64,000 bases of DNA from Myxococcota bacterium (GTDB lineage: Bacteria > Myxococcota_A > UBA796 > JAFGLY01): assembly GCA_024276675.1 (NCBI GenBank), contig JAJRWT010000027.1:1-64000 (forward strand), given 5' to 3'. Below the pieces are notes generated by a model. The model was given only the letters and a program-made list of their open reading frames with translations. It searched no databases and was not told the DNA's origin. Position numbers and translations under genes: made by a program. This document shows, piece by piece, positions 9,995 to 19,508 of this stretch (position 1 is its first letter; the number at the start of each line of letters is the position of its first letter).

Positions 9995-11028
9995 GGTGAC
10001 CTCTCGCCTGCAGGCACCAGGTATTCCAGCGGTGTGGAGCACTGCGAAGTCAAATCGTGGAAGCGTCTTTCCAGGCGGGCGAGCCCTGGGCTTGCTGCCC
10101 CTTCCCGGGATTGGTGTTCTTTCGCTGTGGCCGCCCTTGCCGCGTACCAGGCCGTGGCCACCACCTCGGGCTCGCCCGGGTACCTGTGCAGCAGATCCTC
10201 GGCTGCTTCCCCAGCCGCCGAGGATCCCAGGTCGACGTGGATCCGAGTCAAAATGGCATCTTTCAGAAAGCCCGCCTGCAATTTGCGACGCTTGGACTCC
10301 AGGAGTGATAGCCCATCCGCGGCCACGCCCATGCGCCTGAGGGTCTCGGCATACCAGACCGATGCCAGGTATCCCATGGGCTGTTGCTCGAGGGCTTTCT
10401 TGAAAGCCGGCAAGGCGGACGCGGGATCGTCGAGGTAAAGCCAGAGCAGGCCTTCCATGACCCTTGCCACGGCCCCGTTGAAGCCATGATACGCGGCGAG
10501 GGCCAGGTCGGTCCAGGCTTCGTCCATGTTGCAGCGCTCCATGGAAGACATTGCCAGGAGGAGGTCCGCGGAACCCACTGGCTCGACCTCGTCCAGGTAA
10601 TCCTGTAGAAAACGCTGCTGAAGCTGGGCATTACCCGACTCGATACTCAGCATACAGGCCTCGAAGAGAAAACCCGTCCGCTCCGAACGCAGGAGCATGG
10701 CGTCCTGCAGGTGGTAGACCGTGGCCGCTCGGTCGCCAAGCCTTGAAGTACACCTGGCCGCCAGAATTGCTTCCCGGACTCCATAGGGCTCCCGATCCAG
10801 GTTGGCTTCCAGAGTAGCCAGCGCCTCTGCATACCTGCCATAACCTTCCATGGCCCTGGCCAACCCAATCTGAAGGGAAGGGTCGTCCGGATGCTCTTTG
10901 AGCCCTGCCATGAACGCAGAGACCGCCATGCGGTACATGCCCCTTCGGAGAAACAAATCGCCTCTGCTCTGGTAGACGCCCCCCCAGGTGGAATAAAGCA
11001 ACAGGAAAGGAATTAGAAGGCGACCCAT
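9991..11028 (-). CDS. TPR protein with N-terminal signal/anchor
   Basis: 345 residues built almost entirely of tetratricopeptide-like helical repeats after a short hydrophobic N-terminus (MGRLLIPFLLLYSTWGG). The ATG at 11026-11028 has GGAG at an 8-base spacing; a GTG nine bases upstream (11037) lacks a spaced ribosome-binding site. The stop overlaps the TTG start of the sulfatase-like gene by four bases, so the two are an operon. TPR proteins act as scaffolds, and this one probably assists or organises the coupled sulfatase/TPR lipoprotein in the periplasm. No catalytic motif is visible. Confidence 0.85.
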   Translation of the reverse strand: MGRLLIPFLLLYSTWGGVYQSRGDLFLRRGMYRMAVSAFMAGLKEHPDDPSLQIGLARAMEGYGRYAEALATLEANLDREPYGVREAILAARCTSRLGDRAATVYHLQDAMLLRSERTGFLFEACMLSIESGNAQLQQRFLQDYLDEVEPVGSADLLLAMSSMERCNMDEAWTDLALAAYHGFNGAVARVMEGLLWLYLDDPASALPAFKKALEQQPMGYLASVWYAETLRRMGVAADGLSLLESKRRKLQAGFLKDAILTRIHVDLGSSAAGEAAEDLLHRYPGEPEVVATAWYAARAATAKEHQSREGAASPGLARLERRFHDLTSQCSTPLEYLVPAGERSP

Positions 11029-11328
11029 CACTGCCACTCCAGGTGCCCCCCCCGGGCCACTGCCCAGACAGGCAGAACAGCCTCATCCAGCTTGCAGATC
11101 ATCCCGGGGGGAAGACCGAACATGGAACGCAACCCATACAGGTCGGAGAACCTCCGGGTTAACAGGTTCGCAGCACTTTCGCCCGGCGCAGCGCTGGGCG
11201 AAGAATCCCTCCTGCATGATTTCCGCGTGCCTTCCTGCTGGATTGCGGGTTAGGGGATGGTTCTCTCTTGCACGGCGGACCTTCCAGACGCGAGAAGAAC
11301 CAGACCATACGAACCGGGATTTCTCAAC
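11029..11328. other. Intergenic region with inverted repeat 11178-11202
   Basis: 300 bases between divergent genes, containing no convincing ORF. It holds an inverted repeat TTCGCCC (11178-11184) / GGGCGAA (11196-11202) around an 11-base GC-rich centre, which could be an operator or a GC-rich hairpin. No clear promoter pair was identified. Confidence 0.45.
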
Positions 11329-11691
11329 ATGAACCGCGCCATGCTCTGTCTATGCTGCTGTGCTTCGATCCCGGCCTGCGGCGAGCCCATAAGGGGTGAC
11401 TGGAAAGGAATTGAAGACTACGACGGCTTCCACAGCACCATGTCCATCGACGCCGATCTACGGGGTTACGCGCACCTCATCTTCCCCTCCGGAACCAGCA
11501 CCTACGAAGCTGACTTCGATGTGCAGGTGATGGATAGCCAGGGCTCGTCGTACGTCATCGCCTTCGACTTCGAAACAGCTACCGACCTCGACTTCGACAT
11601 GGACTGCGAAATGAGCATCGACAACGACCGCCTGTACTGCTCTGCCGGCGAACCCTGGGAGGACTACGACTTCAATTGGGAGCGCGACTGA
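11329..11691 (+). CDS. Small acidic lipoprotein
   Basis: 120 residues of unknown function. The start at 11329 gives MNRAMLCLCCCASIPAC, a short lipoprotein signal with lipidation at Cys17 and an unusual run of cysteines inside the signal. The mature part is rich in Asp and Tyr (repeated motifs such as DFDVQV, DFDFE-like, DLDFDMDCEM) and looks beta-sheet-like. The ribosome-binding site is weak. It is small, but composition and signal sequence support a real secreted protein. An alternative upstream start at 11257 would bury the signal. Confidence 0.65.
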   Translation: MNRAMLCLCCCASIPACGEPIRGDWKGIEDYDGFHSTMSIDADLRGYAHLIFPSGTSTYEADFDVQVMDSQGSSYVIAFDFETATDLDFDMDCEMSIDNDRLYCSAGEPWEDYDFNWERD

Positions 11692-11775
11692 AGTTTTCCT
11701 CTCTGCTGATGTTCCCCGCCATCCCCAGCCTCCTGAAACCGAAAGCTGCCACCAGAATCCAGAGGGCGATTACCA

Positions 11776-13977
11776 ATGAGCCACACGCCAAGGCCGACAG
11801 AATCCAGCGGGAAGCTCCTTCCCGGCAACGCCTACACAAAACTGGAGCCCGGCGAAGAGTACCGGCCCATCGTCCCACCCCGCGACCCCCGTGCAGAAGT
11901 CACCCTCTGGTCGGTATCCATGGGGCTCATAATGGTGGTGGTGTTCTCCGCCGCCTGCATCTACATCGCCCTCAGAGCCGGCAACGCGATCGAGGCGGCT
12001 ATTCCCATCGCCCTCCTGGCCATCTTCTTCGGCAAAAAGGGCCCCTTCCCGCTGCGAAAGGTCAAGAGCACCATCCTTGAGAACGTCATCGTCCAGTCCA
12101 TCGGCCAGGCCGCGGGAGTTGTGGCCGCCGGGGCGGCCTTCATCATTCCGGCCCTGTACATCAACCGCCTGGACGTCTCGTGGTGGCACATATTCCTGGC
12201 CTGCTTCATCGGCGGCACGCTGGGAGTGGTGCTCATCATTCCCCTGCGCAGGTACTTCGTAAAAGACCTACACGGCGAGCTGCCCTTTCCCGAGGGCACC
12301 GCCATCAACGAAATCCTCGTCTCCGGGGAATCCTCCAGCGGTAGCGCGGGCAAGGTGCTGCTCATGGCATTTGGTATCGGAGCCGTTTACGACTTCGTAG
12401 TAGAAGCCATCCACGCATGGAATCCGGTGCTCACCTCGCGAACTCTGCTGGGCAGCTTCGGCGAAAAGATGTCGGCGCTCCGCATGGATCTGTCCATGAG
12501 CGGCCTGGCTGCACTTTTCGGTCTGGGCTACATCATCGGGCTCAAGTACGCAGCCATAATCGCCGCGGGTTCGGTTCTCTCGTACCTGGTCCTCATTCCG
12601 CTGGTCTACCATTTCGGCTCACAGTTGGACACCTTCGTCTACGCTGGAAGCACATACCACATCGCCACCATGAGTTCGGCACAGATATTCTCACACTTCG
12701 TCAAACCCATCGGGATAGGAGCCATCGCCATATCTGGCTTTATCGGCATCATACGCATGGGCAAGATCGTTCTTGGCTCCATCTCCCTGGGCTTCAAGGG
12801 CTTGAAGGGCGGCACGCGCAAAGGCACCGAACCCCGCACCCAGACCGACATGGACCCCAAAAACGTCCTGCTCATCCAGATGGGCTCCACCCTGCTCATG
12901 GCCATCCTGTTTTTCATCGTGGCCTACACCACCAAGGACACCGCCACCGGAGCCACCTACAGTATCGGGCAAAGCACCTGGTATGCTTTCGTGGGAGCGT
13001 TCGTGGGTTTCGTTCTCTCGTTCCTGTTTACCCCCGTGGCCGCCAGGGCAATCGCCATCGTCGGCGTAAACCCCGTTTCCGGTATGACCCTCATAACCGT
13101 CGTGCTCACCATCCTGGCCCTGGTGGCCAGTGGACTGCGGGGCTCCGGGGGCATGTTCATCGCGCTCATCGTCGGATGCGCGGTATGCACGGCCCTCTCC
13201 ACCTCGGGAGCGCTCATATCCGACTTTAAGATCGGCTACTGGATCGGTTCCACACCCCGCTCCCAGGAGGTATGGAAGTTCCTTGGAATTGCCGTTGCAT
13301 CCCTGGTGGTGGCCTTCGTAATCCCCATCATGGACTCCGGCTATCACTTCGTCATCCAGGACGAAGTCGGCAACTGGATCTCCAACACCAAGGTCCTCCC
13401 CGCGCCCCAGGCCAACATGATGGCGGCGGTCTCCCAGGGACTCTTGGCCGACCCGGCCAACCAACCGTGGCTTCTCTACGGCCTGGGGGGAATGATGGCC
13501 ATAGTGCTCTACATGGCAGGCGTGCCAATGCTTGCCTTCGCCCTTGGCATGTACCTGCCAATGGCCATCAACGCCTCCGTCTTGTTCGGCGCCTTTGTCG
13601 CCTGGATGGTCGGTCAGACCGGAAAAACCAAGGCAGTGACCAAGGCCAGGCAAGAACAGGGGATTCTCATCGCTTCCGGCATGATGGCCGGCGCTGCAAT
13701 CTTCGGGATCATCACCGCTATCCTCAGGCAAGCAACCTTGGGCGCCCCCATCCGCTTCATCAGCATCGGCGAGAAGTTCTGGCTGGACACCTCCGAAACG
13801 GGCGAGCCCTATTTGCAGAGCGAGCCCGCTCAATGGTTCGAAGGTGCCCTGGGACAGGGTATCTCTCTGCTCATGTTCATCGTCCTGGCCCTTGTGTGCT
13901 TCCTGCTGGCCCGAAAGGGAGCCCAGTGGTTCCTGGCGGAACAGGCCGAACCCGGTTCGTCAGAGCAGGACCTCTGA
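11776..13977 (+). CDS. OPT-family oligopeptide/metal-chelate transporter
   Basis: 733-residue polytopic membrane protein with about 14-16 hydrophobic segments, the usual size of bacterial OPT/YSL family symporters, which import small peptides or metal-siderophore complexes with protons. Bacterial OPT features include the N-terminal PGxxYxPxxP-type segment (PGEEYRPIVPP) before the first helix and the conserved LPFPEGTA motif after the fourth hydrophobic segment. The stop is followed by a hairpin at 14170-14186. It stands alone, so the substrate cannot be read from context. Confidence 0.9.
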   Translation: MSHTPRPTESSGKLLPGNAYTKLEPGEEYRPIVPPRDPRAEVTLWSVSMGLIMVVVFSAACIYIALRAGNAIEAAIPIALLAIFFGKKGPFPLRKVKSTILENVIVQSIGQAAGVVAAGAAFIIPALYINRLDVSWWHIFLACFIGGTLGVVLIIPLRRYFVKDLHGELPFPEGTAINEILVSGESSSGSAGKVLLMAFGIGAVYDFVVEAIHAWNPVLTSRTLLGSFGEKMSALRMDLSMSGLAALFGLGYIIGLKYAAIIAAGSVLSYLVLIPLVYHFGSQLDTFVYAGSTYHIATMSSAQIFSHFVKPIGIGAIAISGFIGIIRMGKIVLGSISLGFKGLKGGTRKGTEPRTQTDMDPKNVLLIQMGSTLLMAILFFIVAYTTKDTATGATYSIGQSTWYAFVGAFVGFVLSFLFTPVAARAIAIVGVNPVSGMTLITVVLTILALVASGLRGSGGMFIALIVGCAVCTALSTSGALISDFKIGYWIGSTPRSQEVWKFLGIAVASLVVAFVIPIMDSGYHFVIQDEVGNWISNTKVLPAPQANMMAAVSQGLLADPANQPWLLYGLGGMMAIVLYMAGVPMLAFALGMYLPMAINASVLFGAFVAWMVGQTGKTKAVTKARQEQGILIASGMMAGAAIFGIITAILRQATLGAPIRFISIGEKFWLDTSETGEPYLQSEPAQWFEGALGQGISLLMFIVLALVCFLLARKGAQWFLAEQAEPGSSEQDL

Positions 13978-14169
13978 CCGGCAATCGTGCCCAGCATCCC
14001 GTTTCAGCAGCACAGACCCCAGCCCGGGCCTGGCTCCGATGCACATGGTGGGCATCGCAACTGGCGAGCGGCCGGAGTGTCAGCCGGGGCCTGGCTCTTC
14101 CATGGCACGAACAGGGGACCTTCCGGAGGAAAGCCACACGCGCTCCCTGTCTTATTCCCATCCGACAAG

Positions 14170-14186
14170 GCTCCCATCGTGGGAGC
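14170..14186 (+). terminator. Perfect hairpin downstream of the OPT transporter
   Basis: GCTCCCA-TCG-TGGGAGC gives a perfect 7-bp stem with a 3-base loop, about 190 bases after the OPT stop and upstream of the convergent lipoprotein stop at 14260. It lacks a T-tract. The sequence immediately before it (TTCCCATCCGACAAGG) resembles the intergenic palindrome family. Confidence 0.45.
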
Positions 14187-14259
14187 GGATCACTCTTTCG
14201 CCAGGCACCCCTGTGCAAGCACCCGATCCGCCATTCCCTGACGGGGATCATCCTGCTTT

Positions 14260-15396
14260 TCACCTGCGGTTGCCGCCAAGAACCCGCTCCCCCACCCATC
14301 GGGCGGCCGCTGCCTCCAATTCCTGCCCGCTGGTGATCATCGCCGTACAGGGCTCGGATGCCAGCTCTCTGGGTTTCTGTGAATCCAGCAATGGTCTGAC
14401 ACCGGCGTCTTCGAGCCCGGCCATGGTTTCGAGGAACTGGGATGCCAGGACCCGCTTGTCCACCCTGACGACCACACGGGCTCCTTGCTCCGGAAGCAGT
14501 TTTTCCATGGCCTTGAAAACAGCCTGCCGCCAGAACTGGGCAACCTTTTCGGGATCTCCTGGCTTGCCAACAAGACACGAACCATCCACTCCCAGTTCCA
14601 GCCCCGCCCCCACTGATGGTACCGAGGGGACGCCCTCAAGAGCCTGGGCAAGAGTCCCCAGTGGAGGATAGGAGATCCGGGAGCTGAAAGCAGCCTCGCA
14701 GATCCCTTGGAGGTTCTGACGGCCCTCGAAGAAGCTCCCACAGTTGGAGGGCTGGGAGGATGGGCCGGAAAGCATCTGCGAGGGGAGACGAAGCATGGTC
14801 CCTCCGTCCTGGGAACTCAGCAGCAGAAAGCGGGACCAGGCACGGATACGTTCCGGGTATACATAGATGCGGACATCCGGCGAGAAGCCCTGGATGGGCT
14901 CTCCGGACCAGAAAGGAGGGGAGAGGATGTCCATGGAGAGTTCCCGGCCGGTACGCTCCCGAGGCTCCCTGGAGTCGGCATCGGTGGACAGGTCGAAGGC
15001 ACCGTAACCGCTCCAGACGGATGTGAGGATCACGGGATACAAATCCGAGTAGGGGGTATCGGGGGGCACCACCAAGCGAACGACCCGGCGGGAACCGGCC
15101 AGGTCGGGCTCGGGTACCTTGGACAGATCGATATCCTCCAGGCTGGTTCCCGGTCTGTCCCTGGCCAGCAGAGCCTTCTGCAGCCGCCTGTGGCGGGAGG
15201 CCCGCAGGACACCGGGTTTGTGCAAGGCACAGAGGAGAACACCGTCCAGGTACAGGTCCCCTTGCTTCAATTCCACCAGGGGTTCCGGGTCCGGAGATTG
15301 CGCCACGGGGGCTTGCGACTCGGTCTGGCTGCAAGCCAACAGAAAACAAGCGGCCAGGAACCGAAGGACATTGGGCCTGGGATCGAATTCAAGCAT
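14260..15396 (-). CDS. Large lipoprotein, possible ExbD-like periplasmic region
   Basis: 378 residues. The ATG at 15394-15396 is preceded by GAGGG at 7 bases; an upstream TTG (15402) is too close to the same site. The N-terminus ends in FLLAC, a lipobox, followed by a Pro/Glu linker. A segment near residues 100-125 (VVPPDTPYSDLYPVILTSVW) and a later one (VVRVDKRVLASQFLETMAGL) resemble the small alpha/beta unit of ExbD/TolR periplasmic domains, including the aspartate-led beta strand. This likeness is by eye only. No transport partners adjoin it; function unknown. Confidence 0.75.
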   Translation of the reverse strand: MLEFDPRPNVLRFLAACFLLACSQTESQAPVAQSPDPEPLVELKQGDLYLDGVLLCALHKPGVLRASRHRRLQKALLARDRPGTSLEDIDLSKVPEPDLAGSRRVVRLVVPPDTPYSDLYPVILTSVWSGYGAFDLSTDADSREPRERTGRELSMDILSPPFWSGEPIQGFSPDVRIYVYPERIRAWSRFLLLSSQDGGTMLRLPSQMLSGPSSQPSNCGSFFEGRQNLQGICEAAFSSRISYPPLGTLAQALEGVPSVPSVGAGLELGVDGSCLVGKPGDPEKVAQFWRQAVFKAMEKLLPEQGARVVVRVDKRVLASQFLETMAGLEDAGVRPLLDSQKPRELASEPCTAMITSGQELEAAAARWVGERVLGGNRR

Positions 15397-15657
15397 CGCC
15401 AAGCCCTCGTGGGAGAGTCAACACTCTCCGGAAAGACGCTTGCCCCCACGGGGACAGGATTTGGATAATCATGGAAATGTTTTGACTCCTGGGGTGTTGG
15501 TGAGCCCGGTCGCCGAATCGGCAACCACGAACTTCCCGTGGGAATCGTGGCGCGTGGTTTTCCAGGCAGCGTGAATGGTGTTCCCTGACGCAATGGAAAG
15601 GCTCCCGGCACAGATATACCCGACCATCACGTAGTAACAGTACATCAAGAGCAGCAA
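15397..15657. other. Divergent promoter region between lipoprotein and Gld-type ABC operon
   Basis: About 260 bases with no supported gene. A leftward frame (15469-15657) was considered and rejected. It should carry the promoters of both flanking genes. AT-rich stretches such as TTGGATAATC (about 15460-15470) are possible -10 regions, but no convincing pair could be fixed. Confidence 0.4.
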
Positions 15658-16620
15658 ATGATCTCAATCCAGAACCTCACCAGGCACTACGGTTCCACCG
15701 TAGCCGTCGACGATGTCACCGTCGAGATCCGCCGAGGCGAGATCGTCGGTCTTCTTGGGCACAACGGCGCTGGCAAGACCACCATGATGAAGGTAATCAC
15801 CGGCTACCTGGAACCAACGAGCGGCAGGGTAACGGTCGACGGAATGGATATCGTCACCCAACGCAACCAGGTACAGGCGCGAATAGGCTACCTGCCCGAA
15901 AGCGCTCCTCTCTACAACGAGATGCTTGTGCAGGAGTACTTGCAGCTCATGGCGGAACTGCGCGGAATCCCCTCGGAGAAGACCGATGCCGCCGTGGCAA
16001 GGGCCGTGCTGCGTACTGGCCTGCAAGACCACCTGCTCAAACCGATATACACCCTTTCCCGGGGCTACCGGCAACGCGTGGGCATAGCGCAGGCCATCGT
16101 GCACAGCCCCGATTTCTTGATCCTGGACGAGCCCACCAACGGCCTCGACCCCTTGCAGATCCACACCATCAGGGATCTCATTCGGCGCCTGGCCAAGAGC
16201 AGCACCATCATGCTCTCCACCCACATCCTCCAAGAGATCGAGGCTGTCTGTGATCGGGTGTTGATACTCATAAATGGCCGCCTCGTCCGAGATGCCGACC
16301 TGCAGGAAATCCTCTCCTCCGATGCCATCCGTCTCTGTGTAAAGGCGGATTCCGCCGACGTCCGACGGAGAATATCCGCCCTGCCAGGCGTCCACGAACT
16401 GTCCCACATGCAGGGCGAAGCGGGCCCGGGGGACTACTCGTGGTGGACCATCCGGGGTGACGACCAGCGCCGACTGGCTTCCCAGATCGTGGAAACCAGC
16501 GTAGAAGCCGGCTGGAGCGTCGACACGGTCGCCCACGAACACCGCACGCTCGAGTCTGTTTTCCAGCAGCTCCAGCAGGCCCACATCCACCAACAGAAAA
16601 GTGCGGAGGCACTCTCATGA
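15658..16620 (+). CDS. ABC transporter ATP-binding protein, Gld type
   Basis: 320-residue ABC ATPase of the ABC-2 (GldA/CcmA-like) group that energises the membrane protein encoded next. Walker A is GHNGAGKTT near residue 35, the signature motif LSRGYRQRVGIAQ lies around 138-150, and Walker B FLILDEPTNGLDP around 155-168. The C-terminal 90 residues form the regulatory region usual in this group. The stop overlaps the start of the next gene as ATGA, so ATPase, permease-GldG and DUF4340 protein form one operon. In Bacteroidetes the cognate genes are needed for gliding; here the role may be envelope or surface-polymer related. Confidence 0.92.
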   Translation: MISIQNLTRHYGSTVAVDDVTVEIRRGEIVGLLGHNGAGKTTMMKVITGYLEPTSGRVTVDGMDIVTQRNQVQARIGYLPESAPLYNEMLVQEYLQLMAELRGIPSEKTDAAVARAVLRTGLQDHLLKPIYTLSRGYRQRVGIAQAIVHSPDFLILDEPTNGLDPLQIHTIRDLIRRLAKSSTIMLSTHILQEIEAVCDRVLILINGRLVRDADLQEILSSDAIRLCVKADSADVRRRISALPGVHELSHMQGEAGPGDYSWWTIRGDDQRRLASQIVETSVEAGWSVDTVAHEHRTLESVFQQLQQAHIHQQKSAEALS

Positions 16621-19118
16621 ACGGTCACTTCATGAACAGCCCCGTCATGGTGGCTCGCAAGGAGCTACGCTCCAGTTTCCAATCACCCGTTGCCCTGATC
16701 TTCCTGGGCATCTTCCTGGTGCTGACCCTATTCGGATTTTTCAGCTACTCCAAGTTCTTTGCCCGGAACCTGGCGGACTTGAGGCCGCTCTTCCAGTCGC
16801 TGCCATTGCTGCTCATATTCCTGGTTTCAGCCATCACCATGCGGCAGTGGGCCGATGAACGAAAGACCGGCACCCTGGAAGTTCTCCTCACCCTGCCCAT
16901 CCGTACCTGGGACCTGGTGCTGGGCAAATTCATGGCGGGCATGCTGCTGGTTGCCCTGGCGCTTCTCCTGACCCTGCCACTGCCCATAACGGTCTCCCAG
17001 CTAGGCGACATGGATCTGGGCCCCGTCCTCGGGGGCTACCTGGCAGCCCTCCTCCTGGCATCCGTATACATGGCCATCGGGCTTTGCATAAGCTCCCGTA
17101 CCGACAACCAGGTGGTTTCCCTCATGCTCACCCTGGTACTGGGAGGGATCCTCTACCTGGTGGGCACCGACAAGGTCACAGGTCTGGCCAACAGCGCGGT
17201 GGCCGAAGTCCTGCGGGGCCTTGGAACCGGCAGCCGCTTCGAGAGCATCGAAAGGGGGGTCATCGATCTACGCGACCTGTTCTACTACCTTGGCTTGACT
17301 ACTTTTTTCCTGTACCTGAACGTCTACTTCCTTGAAAAAGGTCGTCTCGACCCACAATCCGTTACAGGCCGCAGGAAAAACAAAAATCTCCTCACGACCC
17401 TCTCCCTCGTCGGGTTCAACATCCTGCTGGCGGATATCTGGCTGGCTCCCATAACGGCCCTGCGTGCAGACCTCACCGAGCGCGGTGAATACAGCATCAG
17501 CGACGTCACCGTCTCTACCATCGGGGACCTGGACGAACCCCTGTGGATCCAGGGTTTCTTCTCTCAACGTACCCATCCCCTGCTGGCGCCGTTGGTTCCC
17601 CAGATACGCGACATGCTGGCAGAGTACCAGGTGGCTGGCCGGGGAAAGGTAGAAGTGACCTTTCAAGATCCCAACAGCGACGAGGAACTGGAGCAGGAGA
17701 TCAACGAACAGTACAGCATTCGAAGTGTGCCATTCAGAGTTTCGGAAAGGCACCAACAGTCGGTGGTCAATTCGTATTTCCACATCCTCGTGCGTTACGG
17801 AGACCAGTACGAAGTTCTCTCTTTCGACGATCTCATCGAAGTACAAGCCGATGAAGACGGTATCGACGTGCGCCTGCGCAACCTCGAATACGACCTGACA
17901 CGGGCCATCCGCAAGGTCAGCCGCGAATTCACCAGCCTGGAAGCCATCTTCGCCAAGCTCCCCGACACGGCCCACATCACCGCCTACATCTCTCCCGCGA
18001 CCTTGCCCGATGACTTCAAGGAGATGCCCGAAACCATAGACAAGGTGGTTTCCGAGATGGTTGATATCTCCAGGGGACACCTGGACTTCAAGACGGTGGA
18101 TCCCAGCGACGACAGCGAACTGCAGGAACAACTCTACAGCCGGCACTCCATACAACCATTTGCGGCCGACCTGTTCGGTACGGAACGTTTCTACCTGCAC
18201 CTGTTGCTCCAGGAAGGCGCTTCGGAAGAAGTGATCTTCCCCCACAAGGCGCTCTCGGAAGCCGACCTGAAGAAGTCACTTGAAGCCGCCATTCGTCGGG
18301 CCACTCCCGGCCAGATGAAGACGCTGGGCCTGTTCACCGAGATCCCCGAAAACGAACCGCCCAACCCACAACTACCTCCCCAGCTCCAACCCCAACGACG
18401 CCAACCCGACTACCGGGTACTGGAGCAGTACCTGGGAGAAAACTACAGGGTGGAGCGACTCCAACTGGAGGATGGCGACGTCCCCGACTACATAGACATC
18501 CTCATCGTGGGCAAACCCGGCGACATTACGGAAGAACAACGCTTCGCCATGGATCAATACCTCATGCGTGGCGGTTCCCTCGTGGCGCTGGCCGGCAACT
18601 GGAACGTTCAAGCCGACAGGAACGGGCTGAACACGGTGGAACAGGATCGCGGTTTGGCGGACATGCTGCAAGCATGGGGGGCCACCATCGGGAAATCCCT
18701 GGTGATGGATCCCGAAAATGCCCCATTCCCCATACCCGTGAAGGAGCGTCGAGGCCCATTCACCATGGAGCGCATCGAGCTGCTTCCATATCCCTTTTTC
18801 CCAGATATCAGGCAGAAGGGATTCGCCAGGGATCACCAGGCTCTTGCGGGTTTGAACAACGTGACCGTGCCCTGGGTATCTCCCCTGGAACTGTCAGACA
18901 ACATCGAAGATCGCGACGTCCAGGTACTCCTGAGCAGCTCCCCGGGGGCTTGGCTCAACACCAACGGAGATATAAATCCAGACTTCACGAAGTGGCCCGA
19001 CTCCGGATTCGGAGCCGAGGGCGAAACCAGGTCGATGGTGCTGGCGGTCACAATGGCCGGCACCTTCCCCTCCTTCTTCGCTGATCGCCCATCTCCCATC
19101 TTCGATGGCGATGGCTAG
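16617..19118 (+). CDS. ABC-2 permease fused to GldG-like domain, N-terminal part up to in-frame UAG
   Basis: Residues 1-833 of a fused membrane protein. The first 240 residues are a six-helix ABC-2 permease (including the motif RQWADERKTGTLEVLLTLP). The rest is a GldG-like periplasmic domain of the IFT52/GldG fold. The frame stops at TAG 19116-19118, but the same frame continues open for another 130 codons and encodes the expected end of GldG with its final membrane helix (19119-19508). The full product would be about 963 residues. The ATG overlaps the ATPase stop. As written, the product lacks its C-terminal membrane anchor. Confidence 0.85.
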   Translation: MNGHFMNSPVMVARKELRSSFQSPVALIFLGIFLVLTLFGFFSYSKFFARNLADLRPLFQSLPLLLIFLVSAITMRQWADERKTGTLEVLLTLPIRTWDLVLGKFMAGMLLVALALLLTLPLPITVSQLGDMDLGPVLGGYLAALLLASVYMAIGLCISSRTDNQVVSLMLTLVLGGILYLVGTDKVTGLANSAVAEVLRGLGTGSRFESIERGVIDLRDLFYYLGLTTFFLYLNVYFLEKGRLDPQSVTGRRKNKNLLTTLSLVGFNILLADIWLAPITALRADLTERGEYSISDVTVSTIGDLDEPLWIQGFFSQRTHPLLAPLVPQIRDMLAEYQVAGRGKVEVTFQDPNSDEELEQEINEQYSIRSVPFRVSERHQQSVVNSYFHILVRYGDQYEVLSFDDLIEVQADEDGIDVRLRNLEYDLTRAIRKVSREFTSLEAIFAKLPDTAHITAYISPATLPDDFKEMPETIDKVVSEMVDISRGHLDFKTVDPSDDSELQEQLYSRHSIQPFAADLFGTERFYLHLLLQEGASEEVIFPHKALSEADLKKSLEAAIRRATPGQMKTLGLFTEIPENEPPNPQLPPQLQPQRRQPDYRVLEQYLGENYRVERLQLEDGDVPDYIDILIVGKPGDITEEQRFAMDQYLMRGGSLVALAGNWNVQADRNGLNTVEQDRGLADMLQAWGATIGKSLVMDPENAPFPIPVKERRGPFTMERIELLPYPFFPDIRQKGFARDHQALAGLNNVTVPWVSPLELSDNIEDRDVQVLLSSSPGAWLNTNGDINPDFTKWPDSGFGAEGETRSMVLAVTMAGTFPSFFADRPSPIFDGDG

Positions 19119-19508
19119 ACCTCGGGGCAGGGCGAGGCGGATCGTACCGGCCGCACCCTCAAGAAATCCCTCCCCGATGCCAGGCTGGCCATCATCGGTT
19201 CCTCTGAAATCGTCTCGGACCTGATGGTGCAGGTCTCCAGGCAATTGGACGGCGAGGTACATCGGGCCAACCTGCAATTCTTCCACAACCTCGTGGACTG
19301 GTGCGCCGAGGACACCGATCTTCTGGAGATCAGATCCTCTGGAGCCTTTGCCAGGACCCTCGAACCTCTCACCGAGGATGAACGCCGCAACTGGGAATAC
19401 GGCAACTACGCAATCGTGCTCCTGGCCCTGGTACTGGTGGCCATCATTCCTCGCCGGCGCCGCAAACTGGTCCAACCCATCCCACTCACCACGGCGGAGC
19501 GGACATGA
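19119..19508 (+). pseudogene. C-terminal remainder of the GldG fusion, in frame after UAG
   Basis: This segment lies in the same reading frame as 16617-19118 and encodes the typical GldG ending. That ending comprises a segment like LAIIGSSEIVSDLMVQVSR, the block LQFFHNLVDWCAEDTDLLEI, and a last transmembrane helix YAIVLLALVLVAIIP followed by a basic cluster. An internal ATG at 19224 could start an 94-residue product but has no function by itself. Its TGA overlaps the ATG of the DUF4340 gene (ATGA), as expected of an intact operon. Either the preceding TAG is read through, the gene is mutated, or the base is an assembly error. Confidence 0.7.

Noticed and set aside
12691..13833. Long minus-strand frame opposite the OPT transporter
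   Set aside because: Antisense shadow. The translation is His/Gly/Asp-rich without motif, and the plus strand has clear membrane helices.
15469..15657. 62-residue leftward frame next to the ABC operon
   Set aside because: Starts with TTG, no ribosome-binding site, no recognisable pattern. It occupies the only space available for both divergent promoters.
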